Positions 11,522-11,559 of a stretch of DNA of 11,559 nucleotides are shown piece after piece. A program made the translations under genes and the position numbers. The stretch's first letter is position 1. The number at the start of each line of letters is the position of its first letter. The notes beneath the pieces are model-generated. The model saw nothing but the letters and a program-made list of their open reading frames with translations. It was not told the DNA's origin and made no database searches. Origin of the DNA: Baffinella frigidus (Eukaryota; Cryptophyceae; Cryptomonadales; Baffinellaceae). Where the stretch lies: NCBI GenBank assembly GCA_026770585.1, contig MU646358.1:266694-278252 (forward strand), written 5' to 3'.

Positions 11522-11559
11522 AGGGAAAGAGGGAGAAAGGGAGGGAGGGAGGGAGGGAG
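11522..11559 (+). repeat. GGGA/GGGAGAAA purine microsatellite
   Basis: gggaaagagggagaaa then (GGGA) repeats running off the window; four G3 runs in a row could fold as a G-quadruplex. Confidence 0.85.

Overview
This window looks like nuclear DNA of a eukaryote. There is no long ORF (the longest open frame is about 166 codons and is not coding-like). Coding potential sits in short GC-rich exons of 60-122 bp with GT/AG borders, several preceded by TACTAAC branch-site-like sequences. Plant/algal-type TTTAGGG heptamers and foldback MITEs fill the space between. A microalga, perhaps a green alga, is my best guess (low confidence, by resemblance only). I see no bacterial gene layout, CRISPR array, rRNA or tRNA.

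Main reading: one multi-exon gene runs on the MINUS strand, from about 11.1-8.8 kb down to 583, and continues past the left edge. Six exons read right to left at 8812-8723, 6842-6739, 5368-5273, 4059-3996, 2699-2578 and 701-583. Their intron phases agree at every junction (1,0,0,1,0). Two more are possible: 11105-11046 upstream, which also fits in phase, and 1522 to about 1438. The last two firm exons together resemble the transmembrane part of the ferric reductase / NADPH oxidase family (a helix ending in ALTYTR, then IYARALGHM...NLALVLLFPTRTS...GISYERSIK). FAD and NADPH domains would lie beyond the left edge.

The odd feature is that nearly every exon is surrounded by partial, diverged copies of itself, clustered next to the intact exon. 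Most copies keep one splice junction plus flanking intron and lose the other end: 9.7-7.9 kb GTILFDGCPNPDA and GYWDAA copies (one inverted); 7.65-6.4 kb EYEWPADADA copies; 5.6-4.4 kb FLPIIIILLFGG / FGGAVRTACFNLDG copies; 4.06-3.7 kb VPSSYWSNS copies; 3.6-2.6 kb PALLGLSLGE copies; 1.5-1.2 kb TYPVGHDV copies; 0.9-0.2 kb SLWNVVIGISYERSIK copies.

Introns also carry arrays of telomere-like heptamers, each with its own dominant variant; a 150-bp MITE family with 4-bp target duplications (three copies plus a 42-bp derivative); a 72-bp foldback family (one copy at the heart of a 268-bp palindrome); minisatellites; and a strong excess of GTCAAC/GTTGAC, much of it in a recurring box just after TACTAAC.
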